DNA of 25,805 nt, from contig BFEA01000007.1 in NCBI GenBank assembly GCA_003427395.1, forward strand, positions 7,526,595 to 7,552,399. The letters are read 5' to 3'. The position numbers were made by a program, and so were the translations under genes. Shown here piece by piece: positions 1 to 9,544 of the stretch (position 1 is the stretch's first letter; the number at the start of each line of letters is the position of its first letter). The DNA is from Chara braunii (lineage: Eukaryota > Streptophyta > Charophyceae > Charales > Characeae). A model generated the notes under the pieces. The model saw only the letters and a list, made by a program, of their open reading frames with translations. It did not search any database and had not been told where the DNA came from.

Positions 1-480
1 TTTTTTCCTTCTTTCCTCACTATCATACTCATCTCTGTCACGTGACTATTGTATTTCGTAGTGGTTGCTGCTGCGCCCCTCGTTGCTATGATCCTCCTAA
101 ATCCATGAGTCTGCGGCCAGGGGCAGTGCTGTTAGTTGAGAAACTACCGAAGGAAGGAAAGGAAAACAGAGAGAGAGAGAGAGAGGGAAAGAGAGGAGGA
201 GAGGTTGGGAGCTGGCGGAGGAAGGGAGACAGGCTTACCAACTGAGAAGGCGACCCCAGCTGCAGGTTACTAGGAAGGGTCTGAGTGCGACCAAACATAG
301 TGATATCTTGGCTGGACTCTGTCTGGGCCAGTTTAGTCATGCTAAACGGACAAGACCCCAGCCTGCTAGAATAGCTGCGTGAGGGCCTTGTCTACTAACT
401 GGCTCTTCAAGGGGGCTGTCGGATGACTAACTAATAGAGATACAGTAATGGGGCGATAGACTGAGAATTCTGTCTCAGTT
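1..480. other. Gene-free stretch, GA-rich
   Basis: No reading frame here looks like protein; the short frames overlap low-complexity sequence. The only clear structure is an AG dinucleotide microsatellite at about 168-186 inside a purine-rich patch (roughly 145-225). Confidence 0.6.
168..186. repeat. AG dinucleotide microsatellite
   Basis: Nine or so AG units in a row, followed by imperfect GGA/GAG-rich sequence. It is a simple repeat with no visible gene context. Confidence 0.9.
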
Positions 481-1814
481 TTCTTTCAGAGAGCTGCTGG
501 AAGTTGGGGTGCGATCTTTGTGCCTTGACTGGTTGCGGTGGTGACCAATATAAATTCAGGTTGTCGTGACTGCATGTCGTCGTGTTCAGGATTCGGACTG
601 CAGCTGGTGACAGGCTGCATGACCATATAGTGTATTGCCGTCACATTCAAAAAATTGGAATGCACCTCGTAGCGGACTGAGCAATCACACGGTGTTAGTG
701 CTGTGGTGTTCGAGATTCGGCTCGCTACTAGTGATAAATTGTGCCGCCGCCTACGACAGTGGGTGCTGAAGCGTGCGGAGAGCGACTGGAACCAGCGGCA
801 CGACTCCCTTGCTGTGTCCTGCCTAAGCTCGAACTGGTTGCCTGGCGGGGGGGGGGGGGGTCGCGCTCTGCGTCCCTCGTTAGAAAGCTGTGACACACGC
901 AGGGCCATTCGCTTCAGACTTTGGACACCCACTGTGCATCTTGTTGTGCCCGTGCGACGTGTGCTGCTGTGCACTCTATGGAGTTGCTGACCTAGACCTC
1001 CGCTGTGTTTGCTGTGTATCGCTGTGGATTACCATGCCCTTGTTGACTGCACTACCAACCGCCTCTGGCAGGGTGTTTTGAAGTAGTCTGAGATGCTGTA
1101 CGTCGCTGAATGTCAAACTATTACGAGTGCAGTTTTTTTTCTCTCTCTCTTGATCTGCTGCAACACTGGCTGCTTGTTTACGATATCATCAAGAGGAGCC
1201 CTCGTCCTTGTAACACCTGCTGCTGAGCCACGGTGGGTACGTGGGGTGCTGCATCACACTGGGCATCCAAGGGTACTCAGAAAGTGTTGCCGCTTCTATT
1301 CCACTAAGGCAGCCTTGAGACTGTGTCATTGCGGGGCCTCTGTGCTGTGACGCATCTGCAGCTGGACTATTAGTTAGGGACAAACGCTGAGCTGTCTATT
1401 AACTGCGGGATGCTACACGTGGGCTGGCCGCTGGTACTGTGTGAGGCGCTGTGTTGGGCTCTAAGAGGCGGGCGCTGTTCCCCACTGCGGACCGCTGTTA
1501 TGCGCTTCGTATGCGGCTGCTGCGGTGGCTGCGTCGTTACTGCGTTTCGGGGGCTGTTGCAGCTGCTACCGCTGCTGCTGGATCTGGCTGCCCCAGCACA
1601 CAGACTGTGTGTTGCTGTGCCTTTGAGAAGTTGTTGCAGGCCCACCTTGCCGTGCACCATGTGCCCTGCTGAACTTCGTTGATGACTTACGCTGTGCCCC
1701 TCATCGTACCCCAACTGAGCTCGGCCGTGGGCTCAGAGGGGTGAGCAGGCCCTGTATGGGGGCCATTGCTGTGATTTGAAGATTTGTCTGGGGACCTGTA
1801 CACCGCATTCCGGC
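481..1814. other. Gene-free stretch, CTG/TGC-rich
   Basis: No supported gene. The plus strand is rich in CTG, GCTG and TGTG words, densest at about 1500-1620, which opens overlapping frames of biased composition on both strands. A run of 14 G lies at 847-860. The 3' end grades into the E1 leader. It could be untranslated or upstream sequence of the E1 element, but no E2 counterpart could be aligned this far upstream. Confidence 0.5.
847..860. repeat. G14 homopolymer
   Basis: Fourteen consecutive G on the plus strand, a likely site of length error in assembly. Confidence 0.9.
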
Positions 1815-2105
1815 CGTGGTTCTGATCGACTTCTGCTGCGTTTTCCTGGCCATCATTGCGGGGCCCTCAGGAGTTGAAGACTACAAGGCCCTCTCACAGT
1901 GAGTTGAGCGCACCCCCCTTGGATCTCGAGAGTCTGAACTTTCTACTTCTACCTTTCGTACTCTGTCTAGTCTGAGGTTACGAGAGGAAAGTGGCAGGCG
2001 GGATTGAAACCCGTAGGTCCGCGCCAAGGCCTCTGTGGGAGGTTGCCCCACCAATTGGGGGAGCTCTGCCGGAGCCCAGGCGGGGTTCTGGAGGCAGGGA
2101 ACTTC
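1815..2105 (+). repeat. Leader of hairpin-array element E1
   Basis: About 290 bp that aligns colinearly with the reverse complement of 13350-13704. Shared words in order include CATTGCGGGGCCCTC, TCTCGAGAGTCT, GGCAGGCGGGATTG, AACCCGTAGG, GGGAGCTCTGCCGGA, GTTCTGGAGG and AGGGAACT. The two copies look roughly 75-85% identical over the best part. No protein reads through both. The leader precedes a TAAGTT hairpin array in both copies, so leader and array form one repeat family. Its role is unknown; it could be an LTR-like or promoter-bearing end. Confidence 0.8.
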
Positions 2106-2346
2106 AGGTATATTTTTGTATGACGCGTGTGATCCCTTCCCCTACGTATTATCCTTCGGTTATCAGAAGAAAACTAGGTAAGGATACTACTTTTGTTTTG
2201 TCATGTATGTCAGGACATGCATTGAGAAAGGGTAAATGAACCAGTATATATGAGAGTTCAGATAAACTGAGTGGTTTCAGACAGAATGAACCAAGGGAAG
2301 GTGGGATGGAGGTGTATTGCATGCTTTGACCGGGTCAACCCAAGGC
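2106..2346 (+). other. Spacer between E1 leader and hairpin array
   Basis: Less conserved spacer of about 240 bp; E2 has about 270 bp here. Its last part is again conserved: GACCGGGTCAACCCAAGGCTGGG in parts, against GACTGGGTCAACC and AAAGGCTGGG in E2. A perfect 13-nt palindrome, TTGACC-G-GGTCAA, lies at 2326-2338. No gene is seen. Confidence 0.65.
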
Positions 2347-3550
2347 TGGGCCCCTCTAAGTTGATGTGGGCTCAGTGTTGTGTTTTATTTATGTTTGCTG
2401 GTTGATTGTATGGTTTTGAGGGTTGGGCCTATCCTAAGTTGGACGGACCGGTCGCTGTTTTTTTCAGGGGTTTCTGAACAGGAGGATGGGCACCCTAAGT
2501 TAGGAGGTCTCAAAATCCTGATGTTTCTTTTGTGGGTTGCTGAAAACAGAACTGGGAATACTCTAAGTTGCATGGACCCAGTTTTGTGTGTGTTTTCTTC
2601 TGAGGGGGACACCGATATAAGGTTGAGCGTACCCTTAAGTTACAGCGGCTCAGTCATAAGCCATGAACCAATGTGTACAACTTTAATACATACTATACGA
2701 ACCTATATCATCTGGCAGACCGGGCACCCTAAGTTGGGAAAGCCAGTCAGTGAGTCAAGTAGAACAATAAGAGGAGAAAAGTGATGAAGAATACAATAAA
2801 GGTAACCAGGGCAGGTTGAGCGTACCCTTAAGTTAGGGCGGCTCGGTCCTATGCTCGTAATAAGACAAAGGAGCAGAGAGTTAGTATAAACTTGTTTTAT
2901 TTTTCCTTTTGAACACAAGGCAGAGTTGGATGTCTCCCTAAGTTGGGTAGGGCTGATCATCTGCCTAATAAGAGAGAAACATATGAAGTTTGTGCAAGTA
3001 TCAATGGTTGTTTTTATATATTTTTCGTTACGGAGGCTAAGCATACCCTTAAGTTAGGACGACTTAGTCATACGTCGTTGTACTTTGTTCAGGCAGATTC
3101 TGTCTTATGTAACTATACTATTTAAGCTAGTTAGGCGTACCCTTAAGTTAGGGCAGCCTAATGATATGCTCTTGTCATTGATGTTATGTAGGTTGGACGT
3201 ACCCTTAAGTTAGGGCGGTGTGACCATTCGTCATTCCTACTTGTTCTAGGCAGGTTAGGCACACCCCTAAGTTGGGGCAGCCTAATCCTATGCCCTATGT
3301 AACCTTATGTAAAGCGGGCTAGACATACCCTTAAGTTAGGGCAGTCTAGTCTTATGCTTCATGTCGTCAGTTTAAACAGAAGTCAGGCGTACCCTTAAGT
3401 TAGGGCGGTCTGGTCATATGTTATATGACTAGAGTTTATCTGGAGTTGGCCATACCCTTAAGTTAGGGCAGTCCAGTTGTGCGTACTCTTACTTGTTTAC
3501 TTAGGCAGGTTGGACATAACCTTAAGTTAGAGCCTTGTCTGATCCTATGC
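2341..3550 (+). repeat. E1 array of 16 covarying TAAGTT stem-loops
   Basis: Sixteen units carry the loop TAAGTT, starting at 2357, 2435, 2496, 2564, 2636, 2730, 2829, 2939, 3050, 3144, 3206, 3268, 3332, 3396, 3459 and 3523. Spacing is 61-111 bp early and a regular 62-64 bp for the last seven. A typical unit is an outer 8-bp arm, about 3 nt, CCCT, TAAGTT, AGGG, 2 nt, and the matching 8-bp arm. Outer arms differ but stay paired: GGTTGAGC/GCTCAGTC (2621), GGCTAAGC/ACTTAGTC (3035), GGTTAGGC/GCCTAATC (3253), GGCTAGAC/GTCTAGTC (3317), GGTTGGAC/GTCTGATC (3508). The inner stem also covaries: CCCT/AGGG in most units, CCCC/GGGG at 3264, TCC/GGA at 2432. The unit at 2564 is closed by an 11-bp stem (2546-2556 with 2577-2587). 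The 2496 unit is weak. Function is unknown. Paired compensatory change points to selection on a folded RNA or single-stranded DNA. Confidence 0.9.
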
Positions 3551-3900
3551 AATAAGCGAGGGGGTTTTCTAAAGGGAAGAACTGAATGATCTAACGAACT
3601 ACTTGTATGTGTATGCATGCTTGTGGGCTCTCACTTGGGGCGTCTTTTCGATAAGATAATTGCTTTAGATACTCACCAAGTGTCGGAGCCATAGGTAGAC
3701 TAGATGGATGATGGGAGGGAGAACTTGAGATGAACATAGGACTGACCCTGCTAGGAGTTAGGCCCAATGCTAGCCCACAGTCCCATCTAGGGGTTGGGGT
3801 TGTGCGGGCTGCCAATGATCCTGAATCATTAAACAGATGTCAGAAGTTAGTCCCAAGTATAGTTGCTTTGTCTTTCTGTCTTTCAGCTCCGTATAAATCT
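3551..3900. other. Gene-free stretch after E1
   Basis: No supported gene, repeat or hairpin of note. The boundary of E1 on this side cannot be set because E2 has no clear counterpart here. Confidence 0.4.
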
Positions 3901-3916
3901 TGACAGCCTCCTGTTC

Positions 3917-4036
3917 CTACGGGAAGCGCTGCCGAAATTTCTGCAATCTGAAGGAGTTAGGCATTTTTGAGCTTGTAGAAATTATGAAAAGGCACTTTTC
4001 TTACGGGAAGCGCTGCCGAAATTTCGTAGAATTTGA
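3917..4036 (+). repeat. 94-bp-spaced duplicate related to the 17.4-kb minisatellite
   Basis: The segment TACGGGAAGCGCTGCCGAAA occurs at 3918 and again at 4012, 94 bp apart, with looser similarity in the sequence after it (GAGGAGTTAG-type words). The core (ACGGGAAGCGCTGCCGAAATTT) is very close to the repeat core at 17432 (ACGGAAGTGCTGCCGAAATT), so the two loci share a repeat ancestor. Confidence 0.75.
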
Positions 4037-4248
4037 GGAGTTAGAATATTTTTCAGCAAGGAGTTACCTAGCAAGTCTACCTAGGGTAGAGGAGGTGCTC
4101 AGTGATTTAGTGCTAGTCAGGGGAGTTGATCCTAAGGCTAGTAGAGGAGTTAGGTTACGATTAGGGGAATGTTTTCTCCTCGACATAAATCGTACTTTTT
4201 CTTTGGCCTGTATTGTGATGCAGGTTTCCATGGTTTGATTGAAGGCTC

Positions 4249-4307
4249 GACCTGTTCAGCCTGTTCGTTCTAAAGGATTATTCTTCTGTTATCACTGATA
4301 ACAGGTC
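4249..4307 (+). repeat. Two competing hairpins
   Basis: CTGTTATCA (4286-4294) and TGATAACAG (4296-4304) form a perfect 19-nt palindrome around a single C. The 3' half, AACAGGTC (4300-4307), also pairs perfectly with GACCTGTT (4249-4256). The two foldings exclude each other. No gene follows closely, so a switch function is only a possibility. Confidence 0.55.
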
Positions 4308-5448
4308 GGTTGCCGATCCATCGGTTTACGACTCAACCCCAATTCACTCTCAATACGCAACCTAAAAAGACTTTAGCCCTGGTGATTTTATTGTTTTGTT
4401 GAGATTTTACCCGGACTTTTATTGAATGGCCATTTAACAAAGGTACTGAGTATTTAATTATGGTTGGTTGGCTGGAGGTTGGGGCTTGCATGGCTAAAGC
4501 AAGGGGTATGAGTACGGAGATTGGTTGGAGTTGACTCCGCGTAGTGTGTGGACTTTTGCTTGACTCTTTGATGTGAGTGCAGGTATGTTATGTGGCTCGA
4601 ACTATTGGATTGGACTGCCTGCGATCTCACATATATGTATGGCTATGAGGAGTCCCATTGTGATTGTGAGATGCGATCGTCACATATCTATTCCCCTGTA
4701 TATATATATATGTACATACATACGCGTGAGGTGTTCGCGCGGCCTATTGTGATCGTGTGCAAAGGTTAAACAGATTATACTTTGAGAGAAAAGGAAGATC
4801 CCCTTTGACCTTTCGCTTTTTAGAGTTGTTAGGGTTGAACGTTGTAGTCTGTGGCAGCCGTCAAAGTCAACCCCCTTGATATTTGACCGCCACGACAGCT
4901 TAGAGTTGTCTACTCAACCCCTCTGCACAGGGTGCAGAAGGGGATGTGGAATTCAACCGCACATGGCGGTTGTCTGGCGTCGAGAGATTACCCCTCAAAG
5001 CGCCTGTCAGTCGACACTTGAATGTCAAACGCGACCCCTGAGATTATCAAGGGCCGCGAGGCTACGAGTACTGCGTAGTACCCCATCGGCACGAATGCTT
5101 GCGTATGCCCGCATGGCTGGTTGATATGAGAAGGTCATGCGCTCACTCAACTCTTATACGAAAGTCCAGTGCGCGATACCCGTCTGATTCTTGCTGCATA
5201 AAGTTATGGGTCAGATACTGAAGGGACTAGGAGTATTGTTGTGTTGTGGCGTTGTTTGCGGTGTTAGTCTTATGTGTGTCTAGGTGTTATGCGTGGTAAG
5301 TGTGAGTATTGTGGCGTAACGCGTGGTGTGCGTGAAGCGTCCTAGTCGACCGACCCCGAGTCGCGTTTGGGACTCCAGCCCCCCAGTGCGGTGATTCGGG
5401 TGCAGGTCCGATTTCGGGCATTCGACCGCGCGTACCCCCTATGCTACA
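4308..5448. other. Gene-free stretch upstream of the LTR end
   Basis: No convincing gene. A TA dinucleotide run lies at 4699-4711. This stretch may hold the 5' part of the LTR whose 3' end is at 5732, but its start could not be found because the second LTR copy diverges upstream of 20754. Confidence 0.45.
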
Positions 5449-5732
5449 GCGAGCGAGAAACGCCCTCGACTGGGCCACCTCTGCAATTGCATACGAAAAG
5501 CCTTCGCATGTGGTTCAGTAGCTCGACGGGGATACGCCCACCTAAGGGATGGTGACAGCTCCCGCAGGTGGAGGTAAGCGGTGCCTCACGTGACCCTGTC
5601 TTGTCGTAGGGGCTCGCGAGAGGTACGGCTGGCGCACTCGGCCGGAGCGGCAAATGCTCTCCGCGGCAAGTCCTGCCTAATCCTGCGTGACGCGGTCGGG
5701 AGGGTCCCCGTGCGGGAACGATGCGCTCGACA
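5449..5732 (+). mobile_element. 3' part of a 5' LTR
   Basis: This segment aligns in the same orientation with 20754-21101. Shared blocks in order include AACGCCCTCGACTG, AAAAGCCTTCGCA, GGGATACGCCC, GGTGACA, CTGTCGTAGGGG in the second copy against CTTGTCGTAGGGG here, GCTGGCGCAC, TCCTGCGTGAC and GATGCGCTCGACA. Similarity stops exactly after GATGCGCTCGACA in both copies. Here the next bases are GG and a primer-binding site, the expected layout at the inner edge of a 5' LTR. The LTR ends with CA, as is usual. The 5' boundary (expected TG) was not found. Confidence 0.75.
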
Positions 5733-5734
5733 GG

Positions 5735-5754
5735 TGGCGCCATTGCCGGGGATC
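5735..5754 (+). promoter_or_regulatory. Primer-binding site, tRNA-Asp type
   Basis: TGGCGCCATTGCCGGGGATC lies two bases after the LTR end. It matches 19 of 20 positions of the complement of the plant tRNA-Asp 3' end (TGGCGCCGTTGCCGGGGATC), a primer used by many plant Ty3-type LTR elements. It sets the element's direction as plus and would prime minus-strand DNA synthesis. Confidence 0.85.
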
Positions 5755-7267
5755 TCGGCTGCCTACCGGGGTCCATAAGAGAACGAACCCAGGTTACAAG
5801 CAGGCTGATGATCCAGGCAAAACGACAAATTGTGTTAATGGCGTTAAGTAAGTGGGTGATGAGTAATCGCAATTGCAGTTCATACGTTTGTGGACCAAGG
5901 TACCATAAGGTAATAAGGGCGATGTCCTGCGTATCTAATGCCATAGACTGATCATCGTTCGCCTTAGGTGCAACTCTGTATATTCGGATACCCAAGAAAT
6001 GATCTTTGGTACCTTGACATAGTTAATGAGCTGCCTAAGTTGTTATGGCTGTATTAAGGTACGCTAGCGATAGGAAATAGCTTGGCTAAGAGAGAGGCAT
6101 TTTTTCTAGGGATTCTTGTAAGGAGAAGACGTAGTATTCTATCTATCCAAGCATTTGAGTTTATCATTTTGAGATTATGCATATGAAATTCATTCATCTG
6201 CATTAAATTTTTTTCTTCAAGTAAGCATATTTAAATGTCGACTCATATGAGACTATGTGCTTGATGTTATTTATCTAAGTCTTATTCAGGAGCTATCTAT
6301 CTGATTTCATTCTGGCTATGTATAACCCATTGGAGCTGTTTTATTTGAATTATTCATTCATATCCATTTTGTTATGCATGGGTTGGTCTTTTAAAGGGGT
6401 TAGAGATGTTACATAGAATCCACGTCCGATGCGGATTCGGAGGTGAATGGAGTGACCAGTTCCTTGAGAAAGTAAATTTCGCAAGGAAATGGTCAATGTG
6501 TGAAGTCTACCCCAGGAAAGTTGCAACTCTATGTTATTGTTCCCTGAGAGATGGCTTTGAAAAAACTATAAATCTAGTCTTGAAGGTGGTAGTGAGACCC
6601 ACGTCGGAATTTGTTTCTGGTCCATAGTGGGGTGTTGTCATGTAATCTTTGACTACACGACTACTTAATAGGAGGAAAGTGTATGAACCTTGCCAGACCA
6701 TGACCAATGAGGGAGGCGACTACTGCGTGTCACAAGGAGGTAGGGGGTGGTTCCCCATCCATCTTGCAGCAAGTAGGTTCACCAACACAGGACGGGGCAG
6801 TACACCCCGAAGCGTGTATGGTGAGGTTGCTACCTTATCGGCAAGGGTCTGCAAGGGGCAGGTGCTGGAATCGGAGGGAGATGCAGTGAGGCTTGATCCT
6901 TGAGCGGGGCTCAGGAACTAAGATGTTATCCCTTTGAGAAAGGGTTACACTGCCCCTCGACACAATATACTTCTGTCAAAGCCAGGGAGTAGAGTTTAAT
7001 GCTCTCATTGTTAAAGTATCTGAGGACACTTATTATTGGCAAATTGGATTTTGACCTTAGCATGGTATTATTTGTTATAATTATAGCCCCTTTTTCCCTT
7101 ATGTTACATATATGTAAAGTTGGTTGGTCATTAAAGTAAAAAGTGGTGCTTATTCGTTTACTCGATAAAGTACTATATAATTTCCCTTGGTAATAATTGC
7201 TACGAGTTTAAATATTCGCGAGGGTATTATTATTACAAGGTGTTATTGCTATTTATTTTCATTTAGG
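5755..7267 (+). other. Long leader after the primer-binding site, no gene seen
   Basis: About 1.5 kb with no convincing frame. A frame at 6406-6627 (73 codons) has no recognisable motif and was not called. Long untranslated leaders before gag are common in plant LTR elements, which fits the position. A 6-bp hairpin, CCCTTT/AAAGGG, sits near 6931-6945. Confidence 0.45.
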
Positions 7268-7477
7268 ATGGGTGGTCGTAAAACGTTGGAATGGACGAAG
7301 TTTAGTAAAAAAATACTTTGAATTTTAGACTTCAAGAGCGAGATTGTAGAAGGGTTTCAGCATAATAACGAAAGACGTATGCTGGACGTTGTCTGTGATG
7401 GGCAGAATCCAGACCAAACAACAGCAAGTCAAAATGTCATATGCAGAGGAGAATCCCAAAATGACCCGACCAGTTGA
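7268..7477 (+). pseudogene. Broken reading frame before ORF 7486-8088
   Basis: From the ATG at 7268 one frame reads 17 codons (starting MGGRKTLEW), meets TGA at 7319-7321, then continues in the same frame through sequence of normal amino-acid composition (including DFKSEIVEGF and MLDVVCDGQN) to a TGA at 7474-7476. The next ORF continues in another frame. The arrangement suggests an eroded 5' part of the same protein-coding region, possibly a retroelement gag. It could also be chance; no domain is recognised. Confidence 0.35.
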
Positions 7478-7485
7478 AAGAGAGG

Positions 7486-8088
7486 ATGGACTCCAGATGT
7501 CCTTGCCAAGGCGAATCAGGGAGAGATAATATATCTCTTCCTGGTGGGGCCTGGATTAAATCGAGCTTTGATGATGATCAAGACGGTGCGATCGTGAGAG
7601 CGACCCTGTACGCATCGTCATCATTTTGGGTAAAGCATGGGATTGAGTTGACACTTGGGCATGGGAGCCTGCTCGCAAGACCTTTAAGGATAGTTGAGGC
7701 CGTTGCGGCAAAATGGGCAAGAGAAAGGTTTCAGGAAGGAGAAGAGCAGGTTTCGACCCATATAGAGGTCAAGCGGGCCAGTGAGTTTGTGCTTCCTTCA
7801 AGTTCGACGCCGTTACGTGCCATCCTGCCCGAGTTCCTCGTGGAAGAGTTTTTCGGGGGACGAGCAAGGATAGAGGCAGCAGCAAAAGCCGCCTTGAGGA
7901 CGCGAGAATGGGGGTATAGGTGCTACACGTGTGAGATGATATATGGCCTGTACATAGATTTAAGGGTTTTACCCCCTAGTCAAGGGCTTCGAAATATGGC
8001 TAATATTGTGGACGCCTATGCCTGCTCCCATAAGCCGGACAAAAAGATTGAAGATTGGAATGAGCTTCGATCGGCAACATGTCAATAA
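7486..8088 (+). CDS. Unknown protein, possible retroelement ORF
   Basis: 200 codons from the first ATG in the frame; the frame is open only from 7465, just after a TGA. I do not recognise the family. The protein has normal composition, an acidic patch (SFDDDQDG) near residue 28, an Ala/Arg-rich helical stretch (RIEAAAKAALRTREW) in the middle and a Cys pair in CYTC near residue 144. There is no signal peptide or membrane segment. It lies between the tRNA-Asp primer-binding site and the Gag-like ORF in the same orientation, so a role as an N-terminal Gag remnant or extra ORF of that element is inferred. It is broken upstream, so it may not be functional. Confidence 0.4.
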   Translation: MDSRCPCQGESGRDNISLPGGAWIKSSFDDDQDGAIVRATLYASSSFWVKHGIELTLGHGSLLARPLRIVEAVAAKWARERFQEGEEQVSTHIEVKRASEFVLPSSSTPLRAILPEFLVEEFFGGRARIEAAAKAALRTREWGYRCYTCEMIYGLYIDLRVLPPSQGLRNMANIVDAYACSHKPDKKIEDWNELRSATCQ

Positions 8089-8410
8089 AGGATGGTCGGA
8101 ATTCCTAAAGACTCGTCTATGACTATCTTACTATCGAGTACGAGTACAGTGACTAGTAGCAATTGTGACAGCTTCTGCTATCAACCTATTGCTCGTTTTA
8201 AGAACTCTATATCTGTGTAGGTTGTATGTTCCCCAGCGTACCCGTACGGTTAGAACAAGGATAACTGGAGTTTAACAGCCTTGACGAGCAGTGAAAGGGC
8301 TAGTGTGATTGAGTATTGACAATGTTAATTGCCCCTATTTGTTTTGAGCGTCTCGGGCTACAACCTCATGTTCCGTTGCTTGTCATATACGTCATGTCAA
8401 TTATAACATC

Positions 8411-9544
8411 ATGGTTGAAGAGAGTGGTTTGGCCAAGATCCTGCTCTGGAGGAGATCTTATCTCACGAAGGTGCTGCTGCATGAGTCGGTGCACGACTCG
8501 ATGGCCCCAGATCTCCAAGCCCTGCTGTTTCGAGGGAGAAATTTGTCCGACTTCCTGCGTAACTACCAGAACCTTAGCCGCATGAAGATGTGGGACGAGA
8601 AAGCAATGTGCAATATGTTGCCACTATTCGTTGGTGAAGAGTTAAGTGAGGAGATATATACCCTTATGTTGAAGTCACGAACCTGGGGCGAGTTTGAGAG
8701 TTCCTTAAGGTTAAGGTTTCCAGAGGATGGAGAGGAGAGTCAACATCGTGGCAATCCTGTGCAAGTAATAGAGATTGCGCAAATACAAGGCGACCTAAGC
8801 AGCATACAAAGACAGATGGGGGTATTGGAAGGAAGGATGATACGACTAGAGGAAGCCAGGAAGGGCAAGCGGAAAATCTCGAAAGGAACGCCAAGTGAAC
8901 CAACTGGTGGGAAAGGAAAGGAGAAGGTAGATGGCGACCAAGGGCCTTCCCCTCTCATGAAGGTTCAGAGAATGTCGTCGGGCGTTCAAGAGAGGGAAAG
9001 AGGTAAGGAGATAGGTAAGGAAGAAAGGGAGCGTAAGCCTCCTCAGCTAACGAAGGCTCAGCGGAAGGCCAGAAACCTGGCCAAGGGAGGTCAAGGTACT
9101 GGAAAGGAGCAATGTTCACGACATGGGACGACTGCCCCACAAGGGCAAGGAAGCAGTTTTGCGCCAATCGAGCCCTCTCCGATCGGGTCGGCATTACATA
9201 GGTGGGGGCTGTCATGCAATCCAATGATTTCGTGGCCTATGTGTATGCCATGTGCACTAGGTGGTCAGGACCCTATAAGCCGATATGGACCTCACGTCAA
9301 TCCACTAATGAGCTTTGATACCGCCATGACCTCCTACAAACCAAGCCCAACTTTTGGGGTCGCCCCACCCACCAGCACAGCGAGCGTCTCAGGGCAGTGC
9401 AGTAAGCGAGGAGGGCGAGGGCAAGGTATTGGAACAGGTCGCGGGAATGGCAGACGTGGTAGCAATGGAGGCCGTGAAGGAGGCAGGCGAGGCAGTGAAG
9501 GTCGCGATGAGCGTCAACGAAACCATAGGTGGAAGCAACTGTGA
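8411..9544 (+). CDS. Gag-like protein of an LTR retroelement
   Basis: 377 codons from ATG. Residues 1-115 read as a helical capsid-like region with FRGRNLSDFLRNYQNL near residue 39, MCNMLPLFVGEEL, a conserved-looking TWGEFE and then RFPEDGE, the pattern of plant retrotransposon Gag capsids. Residues about 120-150 form a heptad-like coiled coil (IAQIQGDLSSIQRQMGVLEG). Residues 150-235 are very rich in Lys, Glu, Arg and Gly. The last 50 residues are RG/GR-rich (GRGQGIGTGRG), a likely nucleic-acid-binding tail in place of the CCHC knuckle, which is absent. It follows the primer-binding site by 2.7 kb in the same direction. No protease or pol follows, so the element is non-autonomous, eroded or interrupted. 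The Gag call rests on pattern, not a database match. Confidence 0.55.
   Translation: MVEESGLAKILLWRRSYLTKVLLHESVHDSMAPDLQALLFRGRNLSDFLRNYQNLSRMKMWDEKAMCNMLPLFVGEELSEEIYTLMLKSRTWGEFESSLRLRFPEDGEESQHRGNPVQVIEIAQIQGDLSSIQRQMGVLEGRMIRLEEARKGKRKISKGTPSEPTGGKGKEKVDGDQGPSPLMKVQRMSSGVQERERGKEIGKEERERKPPQLTKAQRKARNLAKGGQGTGKEQCSRHGTTAPQGQGSSFAPIEPSPIGSALHRWGLSCNPMISWPMCMPCALGGQDPISRYGPHVNPLMSFDTAMTSYKPSPTFGVAPPTSTASVSGQCSKRGGRGQGIGTGRGNGRRGSNGGREGGRRGSEGRDERQRNHRWKQL

Noticed and set aside
2341-3550. CRISPR-like array
   Set aside because: Spacing is regular in part, but units are imperfect and covarying, and everything else in the window is eukaryotic repeat DNA.
5802-5830. CTGATGA on plus as a further hammerhead core
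   Set aside because: No stem II followed by GAAA and no GTC-containing partner stem.
5444-5995. 183-codon minus ORF over the LTR end and primer-binding site
   Set aside because: It overlaps the LTR boundary and primer-binding site and has no motif.
6036-6041. Isolated TAAGTT (also at 11423 and 18516)
   Set aside because: Flanks do not form the inner CCC/GGG or outer stems of the array units.
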